Below are positions 1 to 7,919 of a DNA stretch of 54,418 nucleotides, one piece after another (positions within the stretch are counted from its first letter, which is position 1; every line of letters begins with the position of its first letter). Origin of the DNA: Enorma sp964624825 (GTDB lineage: Bacteria; Actinomycetota; Coriobacteriia; Coriobacteriales; Coriobacteriaceae). The DNA lies in contig CAZUYD010000013.1 in assembly GCA_964624825.1 (NCBI GenBank), positions 1 through 54,418 of the forward strand. Reading direction: 5' to 3'. The translations under genes and the position numbers were made by a program. Below the pieces are notes generated by a model. The model made no database searches and had not been told where the DNA came from. It was given only the letters and a program-made list of their open reading frames with translations.

Positions 1-1
1 C

Positions 2-295
2 CCGCTCATGGCGGCGGCCCAGGCGGGACTGTGCCTGCTGCTGCAAGCAATATGAGGTATCGCCTCCGGTACAACAGCGGGAAAAGCCTTCCCGGCCGCG
101 TCGTTCTTGATGCACCGCGGCGGCACGCCCTGTCCTGAAAGCGGGTCGGTCGAGCTGGCGCCCGCGGACGCGCCCGAGCCGGCCGAGGGACCCGCGTGAC
201 GGAGGCTCTTCCCCGCGGGCGGCCGCATTCCGGTGCTGGGGTTCGATTACCTCGGAACCGTGGTGGCGCAAGGCGCTTGGCCGGAAGGAGCGTAG
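2..295 (+). pseudogene. Decayed coding remnant at left edge
   Basis: One plus-strand frame reads as protein-like sequence through three stops: TGA at 53, TGA at 197 and TAG at 293. Readable pieces include AGLCLLLQAI before the first stop, GIASGTTAGKAFPAASFLMH after it, and IPVLGFDYLGTVVAQGAW near the end. The third stop is followed 14 bases later by a perfect hairpin (309-334), as expected at the end of a real gene. No family is recognised. In DNA this GC-rich, open frames and plausible peptides arise by chance, so this is either a pseudogene entering from the left or chance. Confidence 0.25.
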
Positions 296-308
296 GCCGC
301 CGGTTCGA

Positions 309-334
309 GGCGCCGCCCGGGAGCGGGCGGCGCC
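309..334 (+). terminator. Perfect GC-rich hairpin
   Basis: The arm GGCGCCGCCCG (309-319) pairs perfectly with 324-334 around a four-base loop. No U-tract follows, so it is terminator-like rather than a textbook intrinsic terminator. It sits 14 bases after the last stop of the decayed frame. Confidence 0.4.
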
Positions 335-359
335 CCCGTTCGTGCAAATTTCCGCGCCG

Positions 360-567
360 GTGGCCAAAAAGGTGCGATAGGTTGCAGCGATCGGGACCGC
401 GGAGACTCCCAGAAGGCGAAAACGGGCTTTCACGGCGTCCCGGTCGGCCGGAAACGCAGCATCTGGGGGTTCAGGAGCCCCCGGGAGGCGCGGATGAGCG
501 CCTCCACCCCGCCCGGAACCCGCGGCGCGGGGCGGGGGCGTGCAACCTATCGTGCTTTTTTGGCCAC
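360..567. repeat. 208-bp element with 27-bp inverted ends
   Basis: Bases 360-386 and 541-567 are inverted copies of each other, matching at 24 of 27 positions. Each end carries GTGGCCAAAAA followed, after four variable bases, by CGATAGGTTGCA. The 154-bp interior is very GC-rich, has smaller dyads and no convincing ORF. The architecture fits a miniature inverted-repeat transposable element or a chromosomal palindromic repeat. A large structured non-coding RNA is also possible. No clear target-site duplication is visible at the outer edges. Confidence 0.55.
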
Positions 568-992
568 AAGGCCGAAACGTTATGTTTTGAAACGATGTGG
601 ACAGAGCGATGTGAGCCCCACTTCATATCGCCTTCAGGCGCAACCGGGGATCGGGGCTGATAATGAATCGCGCCGTATGAACCGGCAATCGGCCAGGCTG
701 CCACGCTATTCCGGGACGGCTGCGCCCGTCCGGTCGCGGTGATGGAGAAACTCGCCCCCGGCCTCCCGAAGAATCCCCCGTCGCCGCATTGCCCGGGGAG
801 CGTCGCGCGTGCTGCCCTGTGCGCACGCAATGCTAGCGCCTTCTTGCCGCCCATCGGTGAAAGCGTACGGCCCTCCTCATGCCGCATTGGCAACACACCT
901 TCTGAAGCATCGCTCTCGAAGATGAGCGGCCCCTCTCCAGCTCGTTAGCGGTCAACTAGGACGCTAGAAACCACTTCCCGCAGGTCAAACGA

Positions 993-998
993 TATAAT
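993..998 (+). promoter_or_regulatory. -10 box for the arylsulfotransferase gene
   Basis: A perfect TATAAT lies in a locally AT-rich patch about 90 bases before the ATG at 1089. No good -35 hexamer is found 16-18 bases upstream, so the promoter is either weak or activator-dependent. Transcription would start near 1005 and leave a leader of about 84 bases. Confidence 0.45.
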
Positions 999-1037
999 TG
1001 AGCTAACGTATGGGAATGCGCCTCACGTCACGCCCCA

Positions 1038-1064
1038 CCCGCAACACCGGCAGCGCGTTGCGGG
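1038..1064 (+). promoter_or_regulatory. Leader hairpin before arylsulfotransferase gene
   Basis: CCCGCAAC (1038-1045) pairs perfectly with GTTGCGGG (1057-1064) around an 11-base loop, 24 bases before the start codon. It may stabilise the leader or act in attenuation. There is no direct evidence for either role. Confidence 0.3.
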
Positions 1065-1088
1065 CAAACCCACTGGAATGGAGGACCT

Positions 1089-2816
1089 ATGGAAGACAGC
1101 CCGAATCAGCAGAATAGCCCAAAGCTGCGCAAACGGCGCAGCAAGCTCGTCATCGCCTTGTGCGCCGTGCTCGTGCTCGCGCTCGTGGCGGTACTCGCCG
1201 CGATCCAGCTAAACGCGAACGAGACCGAAGCGTCCACCGCCGAAGAGGAAGCTGAGAACGCCGCCTACCAGGCCGCGCTTGAGGAGATACGCACGATCTA
1301 CGATGTAGATGCCTCGGCGCAGATCCGCGCCGACCTCGATGCCGCGATCGCCGAGGGCGACTACACCGAGGAGAATCCCTTGGTCGAGGAGAACCCCTTC
1401 GGGACGAACACCCTGTCGTGGTATGTCTACTTCACGACCGATGACGCCGTGAGCGTCAGCTACACCGTCCAAGGCGATGAGGACTCCGGTATCGCGGACT
1501 TCTCGGCCATCCCGTACGGGGGGAGTGACACCTACACGACCGAGCATGAGTTCCAGATTCTCGGGCTCATCCCCGGTACCGAAAACACCGTGGTACTCAC
1601 CTTGACCGATGCGTCAGGCGCCACGCGCGAGGTGACGCTCACCGGTTCGGTGTCGGAGCTCCAGGGAACCGAGGAAGAGCAGCTCGAAGCGCAAGCCGGC
1701 ACCTCCACCGCCGAGCTTGCCGACGGTCTCTACGTGATCTTGGGCAACGACTCCTCCTCCCTCGACTTCATGTACTACTACGACAACGACGGGCAGATCC
1801 GCGGCGAGGTGCCGATCATCGGCTATCGCGCGCACCGGCTGCTCTTCGACGACGAAGGTATGTACTACAGCATTTCCACGACCAAGATCGCCAAGGTCGA
1901 TCGCTTGGGGCAGGTCATCGCGGTATACGACACCGGCGACTACGAGCTGCACCACGATTACGTCTTTGATGACGACGGCAACCTGCTCGTGCTCGCAAGC
2001 GACGCGGACACCGAGGTCGACCTCGACGGCACCGCCACCGAGAACACCGACGAGCGCGGCGGCGGGCAAAGCGTCGAGGACAAGCTCATCCGTATCGACG
2101 TCACGACCGGTGAGGCGGAGGAGGTGCTCGACATGGCCGACCTCTTCCCCGACATCAAGGAGCAGGCCGAGGTGGCCGAGGACGGCGACCTTGACTGGAT
2201 CCACCTGAACACCGTGCAGTGGCTGGGCGACGGATCGATCATCGTGAGCTCGCGGGAGACTTCGACCATCATCAAAATCGATGACGTATATGGAACAGCG
2301 ACCATCGACTACCTGCTGGGCGCCGAAGCCTTCTGGGAGGGTACGGACTACGAGGACCTGCTGTTAGAGAAGGACGGCACGTTCTCCAGCAACGGAGGCC
2401 AGCACAGCGTGACCTACATCGAGGATGACTCGCTCGATGAGGGCCAATACTACCTGCTCGTGTATGACAACAACTTCGGCGTCTCCGAATCCTACCCCGA
2501 CATGGATTGGAGCGAGCTCGGCGACGACGTGACGACGGTATACGCCGACGGAACCGTCTCGTACTGCCGCCTGTTCCTCGTGGACGAAAACGAACGCACC
2601 TACACCCTGGTGAACGAGATCGAGGTGCCGTTCTCGGGCTATGTGAGCAGCGTCCAGCCGCTCGGCGATAACGTGCTCGTGGACTCCGGCCAGGCGGAGG
2701 TCTTCGGCGAGTACGATGAGGACGGCGAGCTCATCGTCTCCTTCACCATGGAGGCCGAGAAGTACCTCTACCGCGTGTACAAGTACGACTTCACCGGATT
2801 CTACTTCGCCGAGTAG
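1089..2816 (+). CDS. Arylsulfate sulfotransferase (ASST family)
   Basis: This is a PAPS-independent sulfotransferase that would move sulfate from one phenolic ester to another phenol, acting outside the membrane. The 575-residue protein has a basic N-terminus and one membrane segment (about residues 19-42), which is either an uncleaved anchor or a signal. A beta-sandwich-like N-terminal domain follows, then a beta-propeller. The family's active-site positions are present: HHDY (H288/H289), DWIHLN (H372), SSRET (R389) and GGQH (H439, the position of the histidine that is transiently sulfated in E. coli AssT). GGAGG lies four bases before the ATG. It is a single-gene unit with a terminator hairpin behind it. 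The very acidic composition suits an exported protein. Gut Coriobacteriia and Firmicutes use such enzymes on phenolic sulfates; the actual substrate cannot be read from the sequence. Confidence 0.9.
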   Translation: MEDSPNQQNSPKLRKRRSKLVIALCAVLVLALVAVLAAIQLNANETEASTAEEEAENAAYQAALEEIRTIYDVDASAQIRADLDAAIAEGDYTEENPLVEENPFGTNTLSWYVYFTTDDAVSVSYTVQGDEDSGIADFSAIPYGGSDTYTTEHEFQILGLIPGTENTVVLTLTDASGATREVTLTGSVSELQGTEEEQLEAQAGTSTAELADGLYVILGNDSSSLDFMYYYDNDGQIRGEVPIIGYRAHRLLFDDEGMYYSISTTKIAKVDRLGQVIAVYDTGDYELHHDYVFDDDGNLLVLASDADTEVDLDGTATENTDERGGGQSVEDKLIRIDVTTGEAEEVLDMADLFPDIKEQAEVAEDGDLDWIHLNTVQWLGDGSIIVSSRETSTIIKIDDVYGTATIDYLLGAEAFWEGTDYEDLLLEKDGTFSSNGGQHSVTYIEDDSLDEGQYYLLVYDNNFGVSESYPDMDWSELGDDVTTVYADGTVSYCRLFLVDENERTYTLVNEIEVPFSGYVSSVQPLGDNVLVDSGQAEVFGEYDEDGELIVSFTMEAEKYLYRVYKYDFTGFYFAE

Positions 2817-2845
2817 TTGCGAGACGAACCGCGCGCAGACATGAG

Positions 2846-2882
2846 GACGGGGCGCCGCGCCAGACCGGAGCGGTGCCCCGTC
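2846..2882 (+). terminator. Terminator hairpin after arylsulfotransferase gene
   Basis: GACGGGGCGCCGC pairs with GCGGTGCCCCGTC through 13 pairs including one G-U. The hairpin starts 30 bases after the stop codon. There is no strong T-run. Confidence 0.5.
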
Positions 2883-2987
2883 TAGGTTGCGGGCATCCTT
2901 GCTCGAACGAGAGCCGATCTGCACGCATCCGCCAGCCCAACACGGGCGCCCGTGCGAGGCAAGGCGCCCCTCCCGTTCTGAGAGGCG

Positions 2988-3632
2988 TCAGCATTCGGTG
3001 CCCGCACCAGCGGCGGAAGCGCTGCCCTCCCCTGTCGCGATGACCTCGATCATGGCCGTAAGACCTGCTGCCATCATCTCAACGCTCATGGACGGTGTCC
3101 CGGACGGCAGATCGACTACTTGCTCCGCCGCATAGGGAACATGCACGAAGCCGCCGCGCACCCCCGGATACCGCGTCGCAAGCAGGTGGAGCAGCCGGTA
3201 GAGCACCTCATTGCAGCAGAACGTACCCGCCGTGTAGGAAACCGCAACCGGCACGCCTGCCGCGCGCGCCGCCTCCACCATCGCAAAGACCGGCAGCGTG
3301 GCGAAGTAGGCGTCCGGCCCCTCCTCCACCAGCCGTCCGACCGGCTGATTGCCCTCATTGTCGGGGATGCGCGCGTTGGCGTAGTTGATGCCCACGAACT
3401 CGGGCGTGATGACGCTGCGCCCGCCGGCCTGCCCTACGCACAGCACCGCATCGGGCTGCTCGACCTCGATGGCTGCTGCAACGGCAGCGGCATCCTTATC
3501 AAAGACCACAGGAATCTGCATGCGAACCACCTCAGCCCCGGCAATATCCTGCGACAGACGGCTGACCGCCTCCCACGCCGGATTGAGCAATGCGCCGTCG
3601 AAAGGCTCGAAGCCCGTCACCAAAATCTTCAT
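2988..3632 (-). CDS. pcp: Pyroglutamyl-peptidase I
   Basis: This cytoplasmic cysteine peptidase (family C15) removes N-terminal pyroglutamate from peptides. The 214-residue length is typical. The family opening MKILVTGFEPFDG is present. The catalytic triad is visible as E78 in TPEF, C140 in GTFCCNE and H164 in GFVHVPY. The frame stays open upstream, but the start at 3632 is chosen because AGGAGG precedes it by three bases and the homologous N-terminus begins there. The C-terminal tail, rich in Ala and Gly, is not conserved. The gene lies at the downstream end of a peptide-use block (Opp importer, TldD/TldE), which fits breakdown of imported peptides. It is separated from the next gene upstream by about 325 bases, so it probably has its own promoter. 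Confidence 0.93.
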   Translation of the reverse strand: MKILVTGFEPFDGALLNPAWEAVSRLSQDIAGAEVVRMQIPVVFDKDAAAVAAAIEVEQPDAVLCVGQAGGRSVITPEFVGINYANARIPDNEGNQPVGRLVEEGPDAYFATLPVFAMVEAARAAGVPVAVSYTAGTFCCNEVLYRLLHLLATRYPGVRGGFVHVPYAAEQVVDLPSGTPSMSVEMMAAGLTAMIEVIATGEGSASAAGAGTEC

Positions 3633-3856
3633 GAGCCTCCTATCGATGCAATCGGCTGGATAGCCGCAACGATCATGCAGGTAATCTGAGTAGCACGTAT
3701 GAACGACGATGGGGCCTGCCTTCGAATCACGCCGCGGTTGCCCTCCATCTCGAGGGTTGCCACGGGCACGATGCTGAAGTTCGCCGTCATGGGAGCCGCC
3801 GGGTGAGGCCAAAGCGAACTGATATCGGTGAAGGGCGCAAAGATAAGCACGCGCAC
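3629..3856 (-). pseudogene. Possible gene remnant upstream of pcp
   Basis: Between pcp and the cyclodeaminase-family gene, a minus-strand frame from 3856 has strongly GC-biased third positions for about 45 codons (starting MRVLIFAPFTDISSLWPHP). The bias is then lost. The 75-codon frame runs into the pcp start. No family is recognised. It may be the tail of a lost gene; the rest of 3633-3957 shows nothing else. Confidence 0.2.
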
Positions 3857-3957
3857 CGAGCGACAGGGCGGGAGATAAGCAGAACACGAACGCGAAGGGC
3901 AATCGCAGCTCAGGTTGAACGAGCTCTATGCAGCAATCAGCACGGGAGCGCTTGAAA

Positions 3958-4899
3958 TCACTCCGATACGAGGTAGTTGCCGCACGCCACATCCTCAACC
4001 GCGAGCCCCAAGGCATCGAACAGCGTGATCTGGTCGGCTGCGGTGCGCCCGGGCACCGCGCCGGTGAGCACGCCGCCCACGCTGCCGATCACATGCCCCT
4101 CATCGATCACGCCCTCCGCGAGCGGGATGAGATACTCGCCCGACTCGCGCTGCAGCGCCGCCACCTCATCGGCATACAGGCGCGCGGCAGCCATGAGGTC
4201 CGAGCACACCTCGCGGGTTTGCGGCGAGAAGGTGCCGACCGCGTTCACATGGGCGCCGGGCTTGACCCAGGCACGCTCGAGATAGGGATCGGTGCTTGGC
4301 GTGAGCGTGCAGATGATATCCGCATCGCACACGGCCTCCTGGGCGCTGCGCGCGATGCGCACCGTGATGCCCAGCCGTTCCTTCATCTCGTCCGCGAAAC
4401 GCTGCGCGGCGTCCGCATTGATGTCGAACACGCGCACATCGTCGATGCCAGGGCGCACCACGAACATGGCCTCGAGGTGGCTGCGCGCCTGTGCGCCTGC
4501 GCCGATCAGCGCGAGCACGTGCGCGTCGGGACGGGCGAGCACGTCGGTCGCGACCGCCGAGACGGCACCGGTGCGCACTTCGGTAATCACCGAGCAGTCC
4601 GCCAGCCCGACCACCTCGCCGTGCGCCGCATCGAACATGACCACATACCCCGTGTGCGAGGGATAGCCGGCAGCAGCGTTACCGGGAACGGCTGCGACCA
4701 CCTTGGCGCCGAATCGTCCCGCACGACCCAGGTAGGCCGGCATGAAGCCGAACTTGGTACCCCCGGGCAGCACATCGATGCTGCGCGCCGGCATCGTGGC
4801 GTCACCTGTTTCCAGCGCGATCAGCGCCTCGCGCATCAGCTGGATGCAGGTGCTCATATCCAGGCGCTCGCGAGCCTCCTGTTCCTCGACGATCTTCAT
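3958..4899 (-). CDS. Ornithine cyclodeaminase / mu-crystallin family protein
   Basis: This 313-residue protein belongs to the NAD(P)-dependent family that includes ornithine cyclodeaminase, ketimine reductase (mu-crystallin), alanine dehydrogenase (archaeal type) and opine-type enzymes. Visible features are the N-terminal substrate-domain run GGTKFGFMPAYLG, a Rossmann dinucleotide site ALIGAGAQARSHLEA followed by the acidic VFDIN, and the late LYADEVAALQRESGE segment. The start at 4899 is preceded by AAGGA at good spacing. Longer upstream in-frame sequence overlaps the TldE gene and lacks a ribosome site. Several family members act on different amino or imino acids, so the substrate is not assigned. 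Its neighbours point to amino-acid or peptide catabolism. Confidence 0.85.
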   Translation of the reverse strand: MKIVEEQEARERLDMSTCIQLMREALIALETGDATMPARSIDVLPGGTKFGFMPAYLGRAGRFGAKVVAAVPGNAAAGYPSHTGYVVMFDAAHGEVVGLADCSVITEVRTGAVSAVATDVLARPDAHVLALIGAGAQARSHLEAMFVVRPGIDDVRVFDINADAAQRFADEMKERLGITVRIARSAQEAVCDADIICTLTPSTDPYLERAWVKPGAHVNAVGTFSPQTREVCSDLMAAARLYADEVAALQRESGEYLIPLAEGVIDEGHVIGSVGGVLTGAVPGRTAADQITLFDALGLAVEDVACGNYLVSE

Positions 4900-5033
4900 G
4901 GCATGTCCTTTCCCATCAGTGTACTGGCGCGCGATCTCGTGAACGGGGCGGATGCGCGCCCGCGAACCGGCGCTTTCCCCGCGCGGCGTCTCACGTATAT
5001 CCATCGCAGGCCCGCGCCGCCCGAACTTCTGCC

Positions 5034-6422
5034 TTATGCGCTGCCCACGAAATGCAGGGAGGAGACGAGCACATCGGGGGCACCGGCATAGTAGGCGTTC
5101 AAATCCTCCAAATCGACCCAGGCCTGCTCGCACCCCAGCGCCACAATGCGCTCAAGCAGGTGCTGGATACTATCGGAGAGGGTGAGCGCCGCGATCCCGC
5201 CGACGATTGCTCCATCGCGCACCAGCGCGCCGGCGCACGGCGTGGAGATACCGCCGGAAGCGAACGCAAAGCTGTGATAGATGTCGTTCACCTCGGTGAG
5301 AAGAATCCCATCGCCCATCTGGGCCAACAAGTCGTCGAGCGAGGCACGCCCCGGCGCAAACGCGATGTTGCTGGGCGCGATAGTGATCTCGTTGGGAACG
5401 ATCCTGCCGAGCGTATCGCGCCGGGCAGCATTCCCGCTACTCTTCGCACAGCCCAGGCGATGGGCCGCCGCCAGATTCGAAAGCGGCTCCCGAAACACAC
5501 CGGCATCTACCAGCGTGGTATGCCGCTTCGGTGCTCCCTCGACATCAAAGGCAAGCTTGGGGCCTCCGCCTGCAAGCCCGGGATCATCCACGATGGTCAC
5601 GAGCGGCGAGGCGATGCGCGCGCCCTGCTTGCCCGCGAGCATGCTCTGCCCATCTGCAATCTTCTGCGCCGAGAAGATGCCCCAAAACCCCATGAGCATG
5701 CGGCTCAGCACATAGCCGGGAATGACCACCGGATAGTCCCCGCTGGTAAGGGGCATGTTGCCCAGCGGCGCTTCGCCGAGCAGGGTGCAGCGCCGGACGA
5801 GAGCAGCAACATCGAACGCCGTGGGATGCGCCGCATAGGCGCGGCACTCGACGGGGTTCATCTCATCGCCGGCACGCGCGATATACCCCAGGCGCATCTG
5901 GTAGCGACCCGCAGCACCGCTCCGAACGAGCCCCGCGGAGTTCACCACCGTGTGCCCCTCGGCATAAAAGCGCACCGTACAGCGTGGCTGCAACGCCCCG
6001 GGAACGGCCGCGCGGAGCGCCTCGAGACCCTGGCGCGCGGCCGCATCCATCGCAGCACGGTCGACAGCGGGCAGAACGGCAGCCGAAGCGCCTGCTTCGG
6101 CATCGTCATCCGAGCCTTCCCCAGGCGCCACGAGCCCGGCGGGCACGCCCGCCGCCACGCCGCGCGCCAGCTCCGCCGCCCGTGCGCACAAATCGCTCAG
6201 CGACTCGCCCGGATCCTCGCTGCGCACGTAGGCGACATGCGTCCCCGCCGTGCGCACGAGGCGCTGCGCCAGCCGAAATGAGGTCTCGTCGACCCCCGTT
6301 TCCGCAAGCGTTCGCTCGACGAGCGCGCTTGTCTCGTAATCCAGTTCAAACCCGTCCACCACCGCGCGATAGCGCGCAGCTGCCGTGGCCAGCTCGTGCA
6401 GGGCCTGCTTCACCTCGAACAT
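5034..6422 (-). CDS. tldE: TldE/PmbA-type metalloprotease partner subunit
   Basis: This is the non-metal-binding half of the TldD/TldE heterodimeric protease (U62), which degrades unfolded peptides in the cytoplasm and in some bacteria trims leader peptides of RiPPs. It is 462 residues, the same length as its partner. It lacks the HExxxH motif and shows the PmbA-like C-terminal pattern with ASPLVTIVDDPG and later GILLTEVNDIYHSF. The ATG at 6422 follows the tldD stop by only eight bases, with its ribosome site inside the tldD end, so translation is probably coupled. The acidic insert around residues 120-140 is unusual. Confidence 0.88.
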   Translation of the reverse strand: MFEVKQALHELATAAARYRAVVDGFELDYETSALVERTLAETGVDETSFRLAQRLVRTAGTHVAYVRSEDPGESLSDLCARAAELARGVAAGVPAGLVAPGEGSDDDAEAGASAAVLPAVDRAAMDAAARQGLEALRAAVPGALQPRCTVRFYAEGHTVVNSAGLVRSGAAGRYQMRLGYIARAGDEMNPVECRAYAAHPTAFDVAALVRRCTLLGEAPLGNMPLTSGDYPVVIPGYVLSRMLMGFWGIFSAQKIADGQSMLAGKQGARIASPLVTIVDDPGLAGGGPKLAFDVEGAPKRHTTLVDAGVFREPLSNLAAAHRLGCAKSSGNAARRDTLGRIVPNEITIAPSNIAFAPGRASLDDLLAQMGDGILLTEVNDIYHSFAFASGGISTPCAGALVRDGAIVGGIAALTLSDSIQHLLERIVALGCEQAWVDLEDLNAYYAGAPDVLVSSLHFVGSA

Positions 6423-6430
6423 CGTGTCAC

Positions 6431-7819
6431 CTATCCCACCATCAGGCCATCGATCAGGATGCGCGGCATGTACGCGGTCACATACACCAGACCCGACGAG
6501 GCCCCGCACAGCGACCCCGGATCGGGGAAGTACGAATCGCCCACGGCGACGATGCGCTTGAGGGCATCGATGCTGTGCCCGGACAGGTTGATGTTCGCAA
6601 CCGGATAGGTCAGTTCGCCGTGCTCGATCAAAAAGCCGCTCGCCACCAAGAAGTTGAAGGTGCCCGTCGCCGGGTTCACGTTGCCGCCTCCCACTTCGCT
6701 CACATACAGGCCGCGCGAGACCATCGGGATGATGTGCTCCGTTGGCGTGGTGCCCGCAGCGAGATAGGTGTTGGTCATGCGTGAGGCGGGGGCGAAGCGG
6801 TAATCCTGCCGTCTGCCCGCTGCCGTGTGCGCGACGCCCAGGGCCCGCGCACCGGCGCGATCGGCCATGCAGCCGCAGAGGATGCCGTCTTTGATTAGCA
6901 CGTTGGGACCCGAGGTCACGCCCTCGTCACTCATGGCGTTCGTACCGCACCGACCCGGCTGGGCGCCGTCGTCCACAACGGTCACGAGCGGCGAAGCGAC
7001 CTGCTCGCCGAACTTCCCCGCAAAGACCGAGGCTCCGCCCGCCAAGCTCGCCGTCTCAAGCGGATGGCCGCAGTCCTCGTGCACGAAGGTACCCGAGTCG
7101 ACCACCACGGGCATCATCTCGGGCGCGACCGAACGAGCCTCCATCATGCGCAGGGCGCCGTCGCACACCTGCTGGGCGACGGCAGCGCGCGCCTCCTCAT
7201 CGCGCAGGCACTCAAGCCCCGCCGCGAACGAGAAGTTCCCCCAGTTCGAGCTCGCCTGCCCGCCGTCTGCGGCGCCCACATACAGCCGCACGGTGCACAG
7301 CACGCGTCGTTCGCGCCGCCACAGACCCTCGGTGTTCATCACCGCCACCCACTGCTCGCGCTCCTGGTAATCGGCTCGCGCGCTCGCGATGCGCGCGTCG
7401 TGGGCACGCGCGCGGCGGGCGATATCGGCGATCAGGGCCGCTTTGTCCTCCATAGGCGCCGATGCCGGCTCCTCCTCAAGGGGACTGAGCTGTGCCATCG
7501 TCTCGCACTCGGTAAGGGGTGATGCCGCGCGTGCCGGAGCCGGGCAGTCCCAGGTGGTCGGCGTGCCTGCATCGTCGGCGAGCTGCGCCACGCCCGCCGG
7601 CGTCGTGTCGTTCGTGTACGCGTAACGGCTCTCAGCCCCGTTCATCAGGTACAGGCCGGCACCGCGCATGTGCGTCTCGGAGGCCGCGGTCAGGCGCGTC
7701 CCGTCGCTGGATAGGTGCAGCTCGCTGCGGTCCTCGTAGAACACCTCGGCGAAATCCGCCCCGTGCGCGAGCGTGGCCCCGAGGGCAGGATAGGCCGCTT
7801 CCTCGTCAAACTCCCTCAT
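6431..7819 (-). CDS. tldD: TldD metalloprotease catalytic subunit
   Basis: This is the catalytic half of the TldD/TldE protease. The zinc-binding HExxxH motif is visible as HEDCGH at residues 247-252. It is followed by GGASVFAGKFGEQVASPLVTVVDDG, shown here only as a landmark, and by a C-terminal GGGNVNPATGTFNFLVASG region that contributes a further metal ligand in the family. The 462-residue length is normal. The start at 7819 has GGAGG four bases upstream. It forms an operon with tldE, and the downstream hairpin of the importer operon (7845-7878) separates the two units. No RiPP precursor gene is evident nearby, so general peptide degradation is the simpler role. Confidence 0.9.
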   Translation of the reverse strand: MREFDEEAAYPALGATLAHGADFAEVFYEDRSELHLSSDGTRLTAASETHMRGAGLYLMNGAESRYAYTNDTTPAGVAQLADDAGTPTTWDCPAPARAASPLTECETMAQLSPLEEEPASAPMEDKAALIADIARRARAHDARIASARADYQEREQWVAVMNTEGLWRRERRVLCTVRLYVGAADGGQASSNWGNFSFAAGLECLRDEEARAAVAQQVCDGALRMMEARSVAPEMMPVVVDSGTFVHEDCGHPLETASLAGGASVFAGKFGEQVASPLVTVVDDGAQPGRCGTNAMSDEGVTSGPNVLIKDGILCGCMADRAGARALGVAHTAAGRRQDYRFAPASRMTNTYLAAGTTPTEHIIPMVSRGLYVSEVGGGNVNPATGTFNFLVASGFLIEHGELTYPVANINLSGHSIDALKRIVAVGDSYFPDPGSLCGASSGLVYVTAYMPRILIDGLMVG

Positions 7820-7844
7820 ACATCCTCCATCGCCCATGCACGCA

Positions 7845-7878
7845 GGCCGGCTCCTCCCCATGCAGGAAGGAGCCGGCC
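7845..7878 (-). terminator. Terminator hairpin after the oligopeptide importer operon
   Basis: GGCCGGCTCCT (7845-7855) pairs perfectly with 7868-7878 around a 12-base loop. It lies just past the stop of the binding-protein gene and before tldD. There is no clear U-tract, so termination may be partial and let transcription continue into tldDE. Confidence 0.5.
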
Positions 7879-7919
7879 CCGCGACACAACGCGTATCTAA
7901 GTGCGCCGGTGTCCTGCGC

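Noticed and set aside
471..896. ORFs in the first kilobase on both strands
   Set aside because: No motifs, no ribosome sites and strong overlap with the inverted-repeat element. High GC alone produces such open frames.
1614..2204. Long open frame on the minus strand inside the arylsulfotransferase gene
   Set aside because: It is an antisense shadow of a gene with clear motifs, and its peptide has no family features.
2988..4016. Extended 342-codon version of the pcp gene
   Set aside because: It overlaps the cyclodeaminase-family gene, and the extra N-terminus does not match the family. The start at 3632 has a good ribosome site.
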